This document shows positions 34,766 through 46,383 of a DNA stretch of 64,000 bases, in pieces. The stretch comes from a gamma proteobacterium HTCC2207 (lineage in GTDB: Bacteria; Pseudomonadota; Gammaproteobacteria; Pseudomonadales; Porticoccaceae). Position numbers and translations under genes: made by a program. Under the pieces are notes generated by a model. That model did not search any database. It was not told the origin of the DNA and saw only the letters and a program-made list of their open reading frames with translations. The stretch is taken from the NCBI GenBank assembly GCA_905182855.1, contig CAJJDA010000009.1:315309-379308 (forward strand), in the 5' to 3' direction. Position 1 is the first letter of the stretch, and every line of letters starts with the position of its first letter.

Positions 34766-37529
34766 TTAAATCTTGCCGTGACATTGCTTATATTTTTTAC
34801 CCGAGCCGCAGGGACAACTATCATTGCGACCCACCTTAGGTCCCTGGCGCTGCATCGGCTTGGGCGCCTCAGCGACCTTATCGTCAATGCTGGCGGCCTT
34901 TGCATGCTGATACTCTCGGCCTTTTTGCTCCTCTCTGCGCTGCTGCTCCAATCGATCCATCTCGTCCTGCGTAGAAACTTCAATATGGCTGAGGTAGCGA
35001 ATGGTCTCGTATTTAATGTTATCCAGAAGCTCCTCAAACAGCGCGAACGATTCCCGTTTATATTCTTGTTTAGGATTTTTCTGAGCGTAGGCGCGCAGAC
35101 CGATACCCTGGCGCAACTGGTCCATAGACGCCAAGTGATCTTTCCACAGGCTATCCAGCACCTGAAGCATTATTTGACGCTCGACTTCACGCATCTGCGC
35201 ACCAACATGGGCGTAACGCTGACTATAGGATTCCTGTAACGCCTCAATAATCCTACCACGTAAAGTCTCCTCATCAAGGCGACTGTCTTCGTCCAACCAC
35301 TGCTGCACGGGTAGCTTTGTGCTAAATTCCAGAGCAAAGGCCTGCTCCATAGCTGCAATATCCCATTGCTCTTCAAGAGTCTGCGGCGGAATATATCTGC
35401 TGATACAGTTATCTATGACGTCTGCCCGAACATTGGTGATCACATCGGATATATCGGCATCTTCGAGCAAATCATTGCGCTGCTGATAGACAACCTGCCG
35501 CTGGTCATTGGCTACGTCATCATATTCCAATAGATGCTTACGCATATCAAAGTTGCGCCCCTCAACTTTGCGCTGCGCCTTAACAATGGCACTAGTAACC
35601 ATACCAGCCTCGATCGCTTCGCCATGCTCCATACCCAAGGTACGCATCATATTTTTGACCCGATCTGATGCGAATAGTCGCATCAAAGGGTCTTCCAGCG
35701 ATAGGTAGAAACGAGACACACCAGGATCACCCTGCCGACCTGATCGACCACGTAACTGATTGTCGATGCGGCGTGATTCATGGCGCTCAGTGGCGACAAT
35801 ATGCAGGCCACCGGCCGCGATAACCTCATCGTGACGCACCTGCCAATTGTCTCTGACCTCGGCGATGCTTTTGTCGCTTTTAGTACCCTTGGCCTGGAAG
35901 AGTTTTAGCTCGGCTTCAAGGTTGCCACCCAAGACAATATCAGTGCCTCGACCCGCCATATTGGTGGCTATAGTGACTGCTCCAGGACGCCCTGCATTGA
36001 CAATAATACTGGCTTCCAACTCATGCTGTTTGGCATTTAGAACACTGTGCTTAACACCAGCCTTTTTTAACATTTCTGAAAGTAATTCAGATGTCTCAAC
36101 CGAGGCAGTGCCCGCCAATACCGGCGCGCCTTTGGCGACAATCTCTTTTATATCTTCAATAACCGCTTCAAACTTTTCTTCTTGGCTCAGAAAAACCAAA
36201 TCATTTAAATCAATTCGCTCGACATCTACATTGGTCGGTATGACCATGACTTGGAGACTATAAATCTGCTGGAACTCATAGGCTTCGGTATCAGCAGTGC
36301 CCGTCATACCTGATAACTTTTCATATAGGCGGAAATAGTTCTGGAAGGTGGTAGAGGCTAGTGTCTGACTCTCTTGCTGAATTTCCAGCCCTTCTTTAGC
36401 CTCAATTGCCTGATGCAGTCCCTCGGATAAACGTCGACCAGGCATGGTCCGTCCGGTATGTTCATCAATCAGAACTGCCTGGCCCTGCTGGACGATATAT
36501 TCCACATCTTTACTGAACAGGTGCTGAGCTCTAAGTGATGAGTGCACATGATGTAGCAGTCCCAAGTTAGTCGCCATGTAGAGACTTTCATCCTGCTCAA
36601 GTAAGCCCTCACTCGATCAATATTTCTTCAACTTTCTGATGACCACTCTCGGTGAGCTCCACATTGCGTGATTTCTCATCGACAATAAAGTCACCCGTCA
36701 GCTCGTCAGCTTCCTCATCACCACTCAGCTGTAAGGTTAGTTTTAGTGTCAGCGCGTTCACTGTTTGATACAGCGCAGAGCTGTCCTGTGCCGCGCCAGA
36801 AATAACTAGCGGTGTCCTAGCTTCGTCGATAAGGATTGAGTCCACCTCATCGATGATGGCGAATGCTAAACCGCGCTGGGATTTATCTTCGAGACGCAGG
36901 GCCATATTATCGCGTAGATAATCAAAGCCGAATTCATTGTTAGTTCCATAGGTGATATCAGCGGCATAGGCATCCTGCCGTGAACAGGCAACCAAATCAC
37001 CTTCATCTTCGGGATTTAGCCGGAATGAATTGGCATTATCTGCCCCTTGATAAGACTGAATAACACCAATAGACATGCCAAGCCGTTGGTATAGGGGGGC
37101 CATCCACTGCGCATCTCGCTTCGCCAGATAGTCATTGACGGTAATCACATGCACGCCTTTCTCAGGCAGGGCATTGAGATAAGCCGCTAAAGTCGCGACC
37201 AAAGTTTTGCCCTCACCGGTGCGCATCTCTGCAATTTTACCGCGATGTAGAGTGATCCCACCAATCATCTGCACATCAAAGTGACGCATACCCATTACAC
37301 GGACGGCAGTCTCTCGAACCAACGCAAAGGCGCCTGGCAGCAGCTTTTCCAGAGTCTCACCCTGAGCTAATCGACCTTTGAGTACCGCGGTTTGCGCGGT
37401 CAGATCAACATCATTTAATACCTTGAGCTCAGCCTCTAAGTCCTTTATTTTTAGTGCTATTTTTCGCATTCCGCGCAAGTCGCGCTCATTACTGCTACCG
37501 AATATCTTCTTCAGAATGTTACCAAACAT
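34766..37529 (-). CDS. secA: Preprotein translocase ATPase SecA, frame broken by one extra base
   Basis: The complete coding content of SecA is present (about 909 residues), but one frame break near 36611 splits it: residues 1-306 end at KVEEILIE, and the rest resumes in another frame at [16 protein letters not shown]. Removing a single T (minus strand) between GAG and GAG restores the normal family sequence. The first part has Walker A MRTGEGKT (102-109), the DEVD box, and the second carries the substrate-binding and scaffold regions plus the C-terminal zinc knuckle [13 protein letters not shown]. SecA drives Sec-dependent export and is essential, so a real break would be lethal unless another copy exists; sequence error is the simplest reading. 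It precedes argJ. Confidence 0.93.
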
Positions 37530-37559
37530 TGGAGTTTTCCATAAATAAGAGCAAAGGAA

Positions 37560-37581
37560 TTAGAGAGTTGTTACTCTCTAA
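37560..37581 (-). promoter_or_regulatory. Leader hairpin upstream of secA
   Basis: A perfect 8-base inverted repeat TTAGAGAG/CTCTCTAA with a six-base loop lies 31 bases before the secA start and 29 bases after the M23 gene stop, and no strong T-tract follows on the minus strand. It could be a weak attenuator or mRNA-processing structure; this is inference. Confidence 0.35.
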
Positions 37582-37609
37582 AGAATCTTAATCGTCTTGC
37601 AGTTTATGT

Positions 37610-38551
37610 TTAGCGGCTGGTGCGCTTTATGTATGACGCAGGATCGACAGTGCGACCATTTTTGAATACTTCAAAATGAACATGGGGGCCAGTCGAACGG
37701 CCTGAACTACCCATCTTTGCAATAAGGTCACCTTTCTTAACAATGGCGCCTAAGTCCGCGATGTTCGCTTCATTATGCGCATAGCGTGTGACAAAACCGT
37801 CACTGTGGTTGATTTCAACCATATTGCCATAACCACTGCGCTCACTCGACCAGGTTACAACACCTGAGGCGACCGCGATAACATCGGAGCCCTGTCGGCC
37901 TGCAAAATCAACTCCAGCATGCCAACGGCTACCGCCACTAAACGGGTCTGTGCGCATCCCATATTCCGAGGACATCCAGCCTTTCAGGACTGGCCGACCA
38001 GCAACTGTGCGCTCACTTTTAAGCTTTTTATCTGACAGCATCGACTGCAGTATCTGCAGCTGGGACTCTCGGCTTTCGAGCGCATTGTCCAAACGGGCAA
38101 ACATAAGACCCAACTCTTGCTCAACATCAGCAGCAGAAGCCGCTTCAGTAATCAGCACATTGTCTGGACCGCCAAGACCTGGGGCAACAGAAAAATCAAA
38201 TTCACCATCTTCGAGGCTGGCTATCTGCGTAAGCTGTTCACCGAGCGCATCCAATCGAACCAGTCGAGAGCGCATCTGAGCAAGTTTGAGTGTCATTGCT
38301 GAAAGTGAGCTGCCTAACTGCTCACGGCCAGTGTCCACCTGCTCTTGCTGGACGACTAACTGATGCTGCATTTCACTAATACTATTATCGAAGAGCAATT
38401 CCCAGCGACCATCTGCAATCTTAACGCCCAGCATAGTGCCCGCCGCCACAGGGATACCCAGAAGCAGGACGGATAGAAAACCTTTAGCCCAGCTGTTAAG
38501 GCTAAGCGTTCTAACCTTCTCCACTCGACTACTAATAAGGATTATTTTCAC
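37610..38551 (-). CDS. M23-family murein endopeptidase-like protein
   Basis: 313 residues, GTG start. An N-terminal hydrophobic segment (GFLSVLLLGIPVAAGTMLGVKIA, about 24-46) anchors it in the inner membrane. A coiled-coil region (about 60-180) precedes a C-terminal LytM/M23 domain whose metal ligands are visible: HAGVDFA and HVHFEV. By family it hydrolyses peptide crosslinks of murein, or acts as a regulator when degenerate; here the ligands look intact. This gene between lpxC and secA is the gammaproteobacterial (pseudomonad-type) arrangement, whereas E. coli has secM there. It has a 42-base gap from lpxC and 80 bases before secA. Confidence 0.9.
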   Translation of the reverse strand: MKIILISSRVEKVRTLSLNSWAKGFLSVLLLGIPVAAGTMLGVKIADGRWELLFDNSISEMQHQLVVQQEQVDTGREQLGSSLSAMTLKLAQMRSRLVRLDALGEQLTQIASLEDGEFDFSVAPGLGGPDNVLITEAASAADVEQELGLMFARLDNALESRESQLQILQSMLSDKKLKSERTVAGRPVLKGWMSSEYGMRTDPFSGGSRWHAGVDFAGRQGSDVIAVASGVVTWSSERSGYGNMVEINHSDGFVTRYAHNEANIADLGAIVKKGDLIAKMGSSGRSTGPHVHFEVFKNGRTVDPASYIKRTSR

Positions 38552-38593
38552 TGGTCGTTAATACCTTTTCTCACCTAACTGCTAACGTCCGCG

Positions 38594-39499
38594 TTAATGC
38601 GGCTGCACATATGATATCGGCACATCTTCCGGATTATCAATAAATGTGACAACTTCCCAAGCATCTGTTTGGGCAATTAGTGCTCGCAAAGACGCATTAT
38701 TTAGCCCATGCCCTGATTTATGAGCGTCAAACTCTCCAATTAAGCTGTTACCCAGCAAGTAAAGATCTCCAATGGCATCGAGAATCTTATGTTTAACAAA
38801 TTCATCCTCGTACCGCAGACCATCTTCGTTAACAATCTGAAATTCATCCACAACTATTGCGTTTTCTAAACTTCCACCCCGCGCTAAACCAACCGAGCGT
38901 AAATATTCAAATTCACGCATGAACCCGAAGGTTCTTGCACGACTGACCTCTTTAACAAAAGAGGTGCTAGAAAAATCTATCGACGCACTAAGCGCCTGAT
39001 GTTTAAACACTGGATGATCAAAGTCAATAGCAAAATTGACTTTGAAACCTTCGAAGGGGCGGAATGTCGCCACCTTGTCGTCTTGCCTGACAGTCACCGT
39101 GCGCTTAATACGAATAAATTTTTTCGCTGCATCCTGCTCCAAAATTCCCGCAGATTGGAGCAAAAAGACAAAGGGCCCCGCGCTACCATCCATAATAGGA
39201 ATTTCCGGCGCAGACACGTCGATTATAACATTGTCGACACCCAAGCCCGCCAAGGCAGAGAGAAGATGCTCGACCGTTGACACCCGCACGTCGCCCTTAA
39301 CTAGGGTCGTCGAGAGAGTCGTATCACCAACATTCTCAGCTTTTGCTGCAATTTCTACCACAGGATCTAGATCAGTCCGTCGAAAAACTATACCTGTATC
39401 GGGCTCAGATGGATGCAGAGTCAAGTAGACTTTCTCTCCGGTGTGCAATCCCACGCCAGTGGCACGTATCACATTTTTTAACGTGCGTTGCCTGATCAT
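38594..39499 (-). CDS. lpxC: UDP-3-O-acyl-N-acetylglucosamine deacetylase
   Basis: 301 residues from the ATG at 39499, chosen for AAGG eight bases upstream and the family N-terminus [24 protein letters not shown]; the open frame extends 32 codons more. LpxC removes the acetyl group from UDP-3-O-acyl-GlcNAc, the committed step of lipid A synthesis. Zinc site and catalytic residues: H78 in TVEHLLSAL and HKILDAIGD near 234. Since LpxC is the target of proteolytic control in E. coli, its C-terminal tail matters, and here it ends in a non-LA-type sequence, ...SYVQPH. It lies 117 bases after ftsZ. Confidence 0.95.
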   Translation of the reverse strand: MIRQRTLKNVIRATGVGLHTGEKVYLTLHPSEPDTGIVFRRTDLDPVVEIAAKAENVGDTTLSTTLVKGDVRVSTVEHLLSALAGLGVDNVIIDVSAPEIPIMDGSAGPFVFLLQSAGILEQDAAKKFIRIKRTVTVRQDDKVATFRPFEGFKVNFAIDFDHPVFKHQALSASIDFSSTSFVKEVSRARTFGFMREFEYLRSVGLARGGSLENAIVVDEFQIVNEDGLRYEDEFVKHKILDAIGDLYLLGNSLIGEFDAHKSGHGLNNASLRALIAQTDAWEVVTFIDNPEDVPISYVQPH

Positions 39500-39616
39500 G
39501 GCTACACCCTTGCTTTGTAAGTGATTGATTCTAGCAGACAAGCTCTCCATCACCAAGATTTTATAATCTGAGGCGTAGTGATAGAAAGCTCTCATAGCGC
39601 TATGGTTAAGGCTCTA

Positions 39617-40786
39617 TTAATCTGCTTGCTTGCGCAGAAACGCAGGGACATCTAAGAAATCCATGTCTTGATCCGCTTGCAGGTCTAATTTTCGGGCTGT
39701 AGAGCCGTCGCTTATGACGGTTCGACGGTTGACTGTCGGCTTATCGAGGCGGGTATAGTCTATTTCTCCACTGGCTCTGCGCAACGGGGCATTACCCGTC
39801 CCTACACCACGAAGTCCAGGTTTGGCCCCGCTGACTCTCAGACCTGTGGCCACCACGGTCACTCTGAGCTGGTCTTCAAGCGTCGCATCAAAGACGCTGC
39901 CTACAATGATGGTGGCATCTTCATCCGCAAACTCCCGAACAGTGGCACCGACATCCTCAAACTCGCCCAGAGTCAGGTTGTAGCCGCTGGTAATGTTAAC
40001 CAAAATACCTTTAGCACCCTGCAAGTTAACTTCCTCAAGCAGAGGGCATTTAACCGCAGCCTCCGCTGCGACTGTGGCGCGATTGGAACCATTGGCTTCA
40101 CCCGTACCCATCATGGCCATGCCCATCTCTGCCATGACAGTTCGCACATCCGCGAAATCTACATTGATCAGACCATCGAGCATAATTAGATCAGTGATGC
40201 CCTGAACTGCGCCCAGAAGTACATCATTAGCCTGTTTAAAGGCACTGATAACAGTCATGTCTCGACCCAGTACCTGCATGAGTTTTTCGTTCGGAACAAT
40301 AATTAATGAGTCGACCCGATCTTTTAACTGGGCGATACCCTCGTCGGCGACAGCTCTGCGTCGACTGCCTTCAAAAGAAAAAGGCCGAGTCACTACGCCG
40401 ACGGTCAAAATACCCATCTGCTTTGCGATCTCCGCAATCACCGGTGCCGCCCCAGTACCTGTGCCACCCCCCATACCCGCGGTAATAAATACCATATCAG
40501 CACCTTCGAGAACCTGAACAATACGTTCTTTGTCCTCAATAGCAGCCTGACGTCCCACCTCAGGGTTAGCGCCAGCGCCAAGACCTTTGGTTAAGCTCCC
40601 GCCCAACTGCAGCACAGTGGCATCACCAAGCTCGCTTAGAGATTGAGCATCAGTGTTGGCCACAATAAAGTGGACGCCATCGATATTGCTTTCCATCATG
40701 TGACGCACCGCATTGCCGCCACCCCCACCAACTCCAATCACTTTAATCTCTGCATTCGTTGGAATGCTGTCTACTAGTTCGAACAT
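39617..40786 (-). CDS. ftsZ: Cell division GTPase FtsZ
   Basis: 389 residues. FtsZ polymerises into the Z-ring that positions septation. The tubulin signature GGGTGTG is at about 106-112, with the N-terminal [16 protein letters not shown] and the T7 loop [11 protein letters not shown]. The C-terminal peptide, [16 protein letters not shown], is the FtsA/ZipA-binding tail. A 55-base gap separates it from ftsA. No strong internal promoter was recognised, though other gammaproteobacteria have promoters within ftsQ and ftsA. Confidence 0.98.
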   Translation of the reverse strand: MFELVDSIPTNAEIKVIGVGGGGGNAVRHMMESNIDGVHFIVANTDAQSLSELGDATVLQLGGSLTKGLGAGANPEVGRQAAIEDKERIVQVLEGADMVFITAGMGGGTGTGAAPVIAEIAKQMGILTVGVVTRPFSFEGSRRRAVADEGIAQLKDRVDSLIIVPNEKLMQVLGRDMTVISAFKQANDVLLGAVQGITDLIMLDGLINVDFADVRTVMAEMGMAMMGTGEANGSNRATVAAEAAVKCPLLEEVNLQGAKGILVNITSGYNLTLGEFEDVGATVREFADEDATIIVGSVFDATLEDQLRVTVVATGLRVSGAKPGLRGVGTGNAPLRRASGEIDYTRLDKPTVNRRTVISDGSTARKLDLQADQDMDFLDVPAFLRKQAD

Positions 40787-40841
40787 AGGTAACCCCTTAT
40801 TTGCGCCTCACAATTAAATTTCATAGCCAATGATTTGGCCC

Positions 40842-42077
40842 TTAAAGTCCACCCTGAAAAAAGCGCTTACACTTTTCCCAGTAGTTGTTAGTTTTAGTCT
40901 TTTTAGTCTCGCTGCGACCTTCCCTGCGTTGCTGCTGAACTCCAAAGTGCAACAAACCGACGCCCGTGGAGTAAATCGGATTATTAACAATATCCGAAAG
41001 GCCTTTTACATTGACCGGCGCTCCGATTCTCACAGGCATATGAAATATCTCCTCGGCTAATTCGGTAACACCTTCCATCTTTGAGGTGCCTCCAGTCAGG
41101 ACTACCCCAGCCGCAATTAATTCTTCGAAACCACTGCGGCGGATCTCTGCCTGAACGAGGGTGAATAACTCGTCATAACGGGGCTCAACCACCTCGGCTA
41201 ATAGCTGTCGCGACATATCTCGCGACTCCCGATCGCCGACACTGGGGACCTTGACCGTTTCCTCTGGGCGAGCAAGCTTGGCTAACGCGCAGGCATACTT
41301 AATCTTTAAATCTTCGGCATGGGCAGTCGGCGTTCGCAGCGCCATAGCAATATCATTGGTGACCTGGTCGCCCGCAATAGGGATAACTCCGGTATGACGA
41401 ATAGCGCCCTCGGTGAAAATCGCTATATCGGATGTACCGCCGCCAATATCCACTAGGGCAACGCCCAGCTGTTTTTCATCGTCAGTAAGCACGGCATAGC
41501 TCGATGCTAACTGCTCAAGCACAATGTCATCCACATCGAGGCCGCAGCGGCGAATACACTTTTTAATGTTCTGTGCCGCATTAGCTGCGCAGGTAACTAA
41601 ATGCACCTTGGCTTCGAGACGTACACCTGACATTCCGATAGGCTCTTGTACCCCCTCTTGGTCATCAATAATGTACTCTTGGGGGAGTACATGAAGAATT
41701 TCCTGATCGGCCGGTATGGCTACGGCTCGAGCTGCATCTATAACTCGCTCAACGTCTAGGGGCTGAACTTCGCGATCGCGAATAGCTACAATACCGTGGG
41801 AATTAAGGCTGCGAATATGGCTGCCAGCGATTCCCGCATACACCGAGTGAATAGTGCAGCCAGCCATGAGCTCTGCCTCTTCGATCGCCCGCTGAATAGA
41901 AGTGACAGTGGCCTCAATATTGACCACGACGCCTTTTTTAAGACCCGAAGACGCATGCATCCCCGTGCCAACTATCTCTAGATCACCTGTAGCGCCTATA
42001 GCCCCAACTATTGCCACCACCTTTGAGGTGCCAATATCCAACGCGACGATCATGTTCTCTTCATTTTCAGTAGCCAT
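40842..42077 (-). CDS. ftsA: Cell division protein FtsA
   Basis: 411 residues. The actin-like protein tethers FtsZ to the membrane. Landmarks are the N-terminal MIVALDIGTSKVVAIVG nucleotide-binding motif, GVALVDIGGGTSDIAIF, and GVVLTGGTSKMEGV; the C-terminal amphipathic helix KCKRFFQGGL supplies membrane targeting. GAGGAG precedes the ATG. The 23-base gap from ftsQ is short, consistent with the conserved ftsQAZ order. Confidence 0.97.
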   Translation of the reverse strand: MATENEENMIVALDIGTSKVVAIVGAIGATGDLEIVGTGMHASSGLKKGVVVNIEATVTSIQRAIEEAELMAGCTIHSVYAGIAGSHIRSLNSHGIVAIRDREVQPLDVERVIDAARAVAIPADQEILHVLPQEYIIDDQEGVQEPIGMSGVRLEAKVHLVTCAANAAQNIKKCIRRCGLDVDDIVLEQLASSYAVLTDDEKQLGVALVDIGGGTSDIAIFTEGAIRHTGVIPIAGDQVTNDIAMALRTPTAHAEDLKIKYACALAKLARPEETVKVPSVGDRESRDMSRQLLAEVVEPRYDELFTLVQAEIRRSGFEELIAAGVVLTGGTSKMEGVTELAEEIFHMPVRIGAPVNVKGLSDIVNNPIYSTGVGLLHFGVQQQRREGRSETKKTKTNNYWEKCKRFFQGGL

Positions 42078-42100
42078 AATTTCTCCTCGTCAGTTGCCCG

Positions 42101-42922
42101 TCATCCCTCTACAGAGCGAACTGGATTTTCCTCAGTGTTTAGCTGCGCACCAACCAAAATACCGTCTTTCCAAGCCACGGCGAGTCCATTGGGGTATCGC
42201 AGATCTATTGTTTTAATATTGTTTAATTGACGATTTAGGCCTGATTCCCAAACTAAGGCGAAACGCCTAAGCTTTTCTACCAACTTATTTCTACCCAGCA
42301 CTAAGCCCACACCTGATTCAGTATCGACACGCCATGCACCTAGATTGTCGCGCTGTAACTCGACCAACTTCAATCCTGTGGGAGCCAAAAGCTGGGCCAT
42401 AGACTGGTACTGCTGCATCATTTCCAACGAGGTTCCATAGTCGGACCGCAATACCGGTAGAGCCTGCAATTTGCTGCTGTCTGTAATCTTTAACTCTTCG
42501 CCAAGGCGATTGAGAAAGCCACTTTTACCCCAGCGTGCAATGGGCACCTCCTCGATTATTTTCACCTGCAGGCTGGTGGGCCATTGACGCCGAATACTGA
42601 CCTGATCGACCCAGGGCTGATCAAGGATCACTTGGCGTAATTTCGTCAGATCGACACTCAAAAATCCTCCGTTAATTTGCTCATAAACTAGTGTTGCAAG
42701 CTCCTGCTGGAGTAAATGATTAAACTCACCGCCAATCACTACATTGGTTAGGGGCCGGTCAATCTGGCGATACATTAGATGGCCGCCATAAACGACTAGA
42801 CCAAATGTCACCATCAGTACCAGGGTCGATAATTTTTCCAGCAACCCATTCGCACCAGTTTGAGCATACCCGCCAGTGGTGTTTTGCCTACGATTGGCAC
42901 CTCGACTATTCTGATTTGCCAT
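42101..42922 (-). CDS. ftsQ: Cell division protein FtsQ
   Basis: 273 residues. A bitopic divisome protein: cytoplasmic tail (about 1-30), one hydrophobic segment (LSTLVLMVTFGLVVYGGHLMY, about 31-51), then the periplasmic POTRA domain (TNVVIGGEFNHL through WPTSLQVKIIEEVPIARWGK) and beta domain (RYPNGLAVAWKDG). FtsQ links FtsL/FtsB to earlier proteins. It shares one base with the ddlB stop, so the two are coupled. Confidence 0.93.
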   Translation of the reverse strand: MANQNSRGANRRQNTTGGYAQTGANGLLEKLSTLVLMVTFGLVVYGGHLMYRQIDRPLTNVVIGGEFNHLLQQELATLVYEQINGGFLSVDLTKLRQVILDQPWVDQVSIRRQWPTSLQVKIIEEVPIARWGKSGFLNRLGEELKITDSSKLQALPVLRSDYGTSLEMMQQYQSMAQLLAPTGLKLVELQRDNLGAWRVDTESGVGLVLGRNKLVEKLRRFALVWESGLNRQLNNIKTIDLRYPNGLAVAWKDGILVGAQLNTEENPVRSVEG

Positions 42923-43842
42923 TACAGCGACGCCTCCAATATTGCCAGAACGAGCTGATCAAAATTAAGATCAGCAGCTTTAGCCGCCATGGGAACAAGG
43001 CTATGACTGGTCATACCAGGCGAGGTATTAACTTCGAGCAATTGAAAGCTATCATCTGCATCTAACATCAGATCAACGCGACCCCAGCCTTTGCACGCTA
43101 ACGAATTAAACGCCGCCATCGACAGTTCGCGTATCTCCGCTTCACGTTCAGATGAGAGGTCACTCGGGCACATATACTGGGTAGCATCGGAAAAATACTT
43201 GGCCCTATAGTCATAAAATGTCTCGCAAGTTTCAATGCGAATAGAGGGCAGCGCCTGATCACCTAGTATGGCTACGGTATATTCGGCACCCTCCATCAGA
43301 GACTCGGCAATCACTGTCAAGCCAAACTCAGCCGCATGTACCCAGGCCTGCTTGAGTTGAGCCGGCGTTTCGGCACGACTCATACCTATGCTCGAGCCTT
43401 CACAGGCCGGCTTAACCATAGCTTTGCCGCCGAGAGACTGCATAATCCCTAACCAGTCGGACTGTGCATCAAGTACCGAAAATGCGGGAGTGGGTAAGGC
43501 AATACCCTGCCACATCTGCTTGCATCGTAACTTATCCATAGCTAGGGCTGAGGCCAAAACACCACTGCCGGTATAGGGGAGACGAAGATATTCCAAGGCC
43601 CCCTGCAGTGTGCCATCTTCGCCCCCAGGACCATGTAGCGCTATAAAAACACGATCTAATTTGTGGCCCGGCAGCACCTGAATTACGTCGTCCTGTGCAT
43701 CGATAGCAATGACGTCAATGCCCAGATTAAGCAATGATTGGTGCACCGCAGAACCACTCATCAGAGACACCTCACGTTCGGATGATGTACCTCCGTAAAG
43801 CAAACCAACGCGGCCGAATTTATGCGAGCTAGAGGCGGTCAT
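42922..43842 (-). CDS. ddlB: D-alanine--D-alanine ligase
   Basis: 306 residues. The ATP-grasp enzyme makes the D-Ala-D-Ala dipeptide for lipid II. Landmarks are [50 protein letters not shown], the ATP-grasp core [15 protein letters not shown], and the metal site RVDLMLD with [24 protein letters not shown] is seven bases before ATG. It overlaps murC by 4 bases and ftsQ by 1. Confidence 0.96.
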   Translation of the reverse strand: MTASSSHKFGRVGLLYGGTSSEREVSLMSGSAVHQSLLNLGIDVIAIDAQDDVIQVLPGHKLDRVFIALHGPGGEDGTLQGALEYLRLPYTGSGVLASALAMDKLRCKQMWQGIALPTPAFSVLDAQSDWLGIMQSLGGKAMVKPACEGSSIGMSRAETPAQLKQAWVHAAEFGLTVIAESLMEGAEYTVAILGDQALPSIRIETCETFYDYRAKYFSDATQYMCPSDLSSEREAEIRELSMAAFNSLACKGWGRVDLMLDADDSFQLLEVNTSPGMTSHSLVPMAAKAADLNFDQLVLAILEASL

Positions 43843-45299
43843 TTCTTGACCTCTACTACACTATTGGGCGCTAGGGTCCTGCTGAGTTCGGTTTCGGCTA
43901 GCATAGCCACCAGCTTGCTAACACTACCGGCACCCTGAGTCAGCACAATATCATCACCTCGAACTAGCTCGCCCAACAGGTACGGCACCTCATCGATAGA
44001 CTCTACATAGATAGGATCAATACCGCCGCGCTGACGAATACTGCCGCAGATATTTTTACTGCCAGCACCTGGAATAGGCTCTTCACCCGCGGCATAAACA
44101 TCCAGCACTAACAACACGTCAACGGTAGCGAGGACCTGAATAAAATCTTCATAAAGATCTCGCGTTCTGCTATATCTGTGGGGTTGAAAGGCCATCACCA
44201 GCCGCCTCTGAGGCCAACCATCGCGGACGGCCTGAATAGTTGCTCTGACCTCAGTGGGGTGGTGACCATAGTCATCGACCAGCATGGCACTGCCCCCTTG
44301 AACGGAATACTCACCAACCACTTCAAAACGTCGGCCTACACCAGAAAACTTGCCCAAACCATTGATGATAGACTGATCATCAATTCCCTCATCGCTAGCC
44401 ACCGCAATCGCGGCAGCGGCATTTAATGCATTGTGCCGACCTGGAATATTCAGGCTAATATTAATAGATGGCAGGTCATCTGGACGACTAATCTTGAAGT
44501 GGCACTGGCGCTCTTCGGTCGACAGATCGCTGATACGATAGGCTGCATCTTCACTAAATCCATAGGTTAGCAAGGGCCGCGCCACATCAACCAGTAATTC
44601 GCGGATAACGTCGTCGTCAATGCACATAACAGCCAACCCATAAAATGGCAGGTTATGTAAAAATTCAATGTAAGTCTTTTTCATCACCTCAAAGTCAAAA
44701 CCATAGGTTTCCATATGGTCTTCTTCAATATTAGTGACTACAGCTACCATGGGCTGGAGGTGCAAGAATGAGGCATCGCTCTCGTCCGCTTCTGCTATCA
44801 GATAGCGACTACCGCCAAGTTTGGCATTGGTACCCACACTATTGACACGACCGCCAACAACAAAGGTAGGGTCGCGGCCCGCTTCGGCAAAGATTGCGGT
44901 AATCAAACTGGTAGTGGTGGTTTTGCCATGCGTGCCGGCGATGGCAACACCATGGCGATACCGCATCAATTCAGCAAGCATTTCAGCGCGACGCACCACC
45001 GGAATGCCACGCTTGCGGGCACTGGCAATCTCAGTATTCTCCAGCGTCACTGCCGAGGATTTAACTACCACGTCAGCATCGATAATATTTTCTTCGCTGT
45101 GGCCAATAAATACTATTGCACCAGCGCCAGTTAGACGCCTGACATTGGCGTTGGCACTGATATCCGATCCAGAAATTTCGTACCCCTGATTCAATAACAC
45201 CTCGGCAATACCGCACATTCCACTTCCGCCAATACCGACAAAGTGGATGCGGCGAATACGACGCATTTCAGGTGGCTGGAAATTCATATTATCAACCAT
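43839..45299 (-). CDS. murC: UDP-N-acetylmuramate--L-alanine ligase
   Basis: 486 residues. MurC adds L-alanine to UDP-MurNAc, the first stem-peptide step. Landmarks are the dinucleotide-like [17 protein letters not shown], the ATP loop [35 protein letters not shown], and [13 protein letters not shown] in the C-terminal domain. It overlaps murG by 8 bases and ddlB by 4, consistent with the tight coupling of this block. GAGG lies six bases before ATG. Confidence 0.97.
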   Translation of the reverse strand: MVDNMNFQPPEMRRIRRIHFVGIGGSGMCGIAEVLLNQGYEISGSDISANANVRRLTGAGAIVFIGHSEENIIDADVVVKSSAVTLENTEIASARKRGIPVVRRAEMLAELMRYRHGVAIAGTHGKTTTTSLITAIFAEAGRDPTFVVGGRVNSVGTNAKLGGSRYLIAEADESDASFLHLQPMVAVVTNIEEDHMETYGFDFEVMKKTYIEFLHNLPFYGLAVMCIDDDVIRELLVDVARPLLTYGFSEDAAYRISDLSTEERQCHFKISRPDDLPSINISLNIPGRHNALNAAAAIAVASDEGIDDQSIINGLGKFSGVGRRFEVVGEYSVQGGSAMLVDDYGHHPTEVRATIQAVRDGWPQRRLVMAFQPHRYSRTRDLYEDFIQVLATVDVLLVLDVYAAGEEPIPGAGSKNICGSIRQRGGIDPIYVESIDEVPYLLGELVRGDDIVLTQGAGSVSKLVAMLAETELSRTLAPNSVVEVKK

Positions 45300-46383
45300 G
45301 GGCTACCTCGATGCAGACCTTAGCAACCTGTTGCGCGGCATCAACTTTGGCTAATTCACGAGCGCGCATGGCCATATTGAGCCTGCGCTCTGGCTGAGTG
45401 CAGATAGCATTAATTTCATTGGCAAGTATTTCAGGAGTAAGCGCTGACTGTTGCATCATAGTAGCGGCACCCTGCCCGACGAGTAACTCGCCGTTGCAGG
45501 TTTGATGGTCGTCAATAGCGTGAGGGAACGGAATCAACAATGACCCCAGCCCCACGGCAGTTAGTTCCGCTACCGTCAATGCACCAGATCGACAAATGAC
45601 AAAATCTGCCCATGTATAGGCATCTTCCATTGCGTCAATGAAAGGCACCACATTTAGCTTTCCGTTTTTTAAGTTTAGGCCCTGCTTCCGATAGGCATCG
45701 ATAGTCACCTGCAAATGAGCTTTACCAGTCTGATGAATGACATCGGGGCGTACCCGAGCATCAATCTTAGCTAACGCCTCTGGCAGCAGACGGTTGATTG
45801 CCAGTGCGCCACGACTGCCGCCCAATACCAGCAGGCAGACCCTACCTTTACGCTTAGCCAATCGCTCTTGGGGCGGCAATAGACTGGCTATTGCAGGCCG
45901 CACTGGGTTGCCGCACCACTCTCCGTTCGTTAGCGTGTTAGGGAAGCCCTGCAGCACGCGACTTGCGATATGCGCTGACAGCCGATTAGTGGTGCCGGCA
46001 ACGGAATTCTGTTCATGGATCACTACCGGGATACCTTTAAATTTAGCCGCTACGGCGCCCGGCCCTGAAGCAAAGCCTCCCATGCCCAATACCACCTGAG
46101 GTTTGAATTCATTCAATATTGACAGGGCCTGACGAATTGAGCGCAACAGCAAAAAGGGAGCGCGCAGTAGGGCCATAACACCGCGACCGCGGATGCCTTC
46201 GATATCCAAATAAGTGATAGGGATGTCATGTGCCGGCACCAGCTCCGACTCAATCCCGCGACGTGTTCCCAGCCAGGATATTTTCGCATCTAACGCGAGC
46301 AGCTGATCTGCAACGGCCAGTGCCGGAAAAACATGTCCACCCGTGCCGCCCGCCATAATCATTATGCGAAGGTTATCTGACAT
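45292..46383 (-). CDS. murG: Lipid II synthase MurG (GlcNAc transferase)
   Basis: 363 residues. MurG adds GlcNAc to lipid I at the inner face of the membrane, giving lipid II. Landmarks are the N-terminal [14 protein letters not shown], then [47 protein letters not shown], and the UDP-site [36 protein letters not shown] lies seven bases before ATG. It overlaps ftsW by 11 bases and murC by 8. Confidence 0.97.
   Translation of the reverse strand: MSDNLRIMIMAGGTGGHVFPALAVADQLLALDAKISWLGTRRGIESELVPAHDIPITYLDIEGIRGRGVMALLRAPFLLLRSIRQALSILNEFKPQVVLGMGGFASGPGAVAAKFKGIPVVIHEQNSVAGTTNRLSAHIASRVLQGFPNTLTNGEWCGNPVRPAIASLLPPQERLAKRKGRVCLLVLGGSRGALAINRLLPEALAKIDARVRPDVIHQTGKAHLQVTIDAYRKQGLNLKNGKLNVVPFIDAMEDAYTWADFVICRSGALTVAELTAVGLGSLLIPFPHAIDDHQTCNGELLVGQGAATMMQQSALTPEILANEINAICTQPERRLNMAMRARELAKVDAAQQVAKVCIEVAHG

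Noticed and set aside
36600-36620. Programmed frameshift in secA
   Set aside because: No slippery heptamer or downstream structure is evident, and secA is not known to use one; a sequence error fits better.
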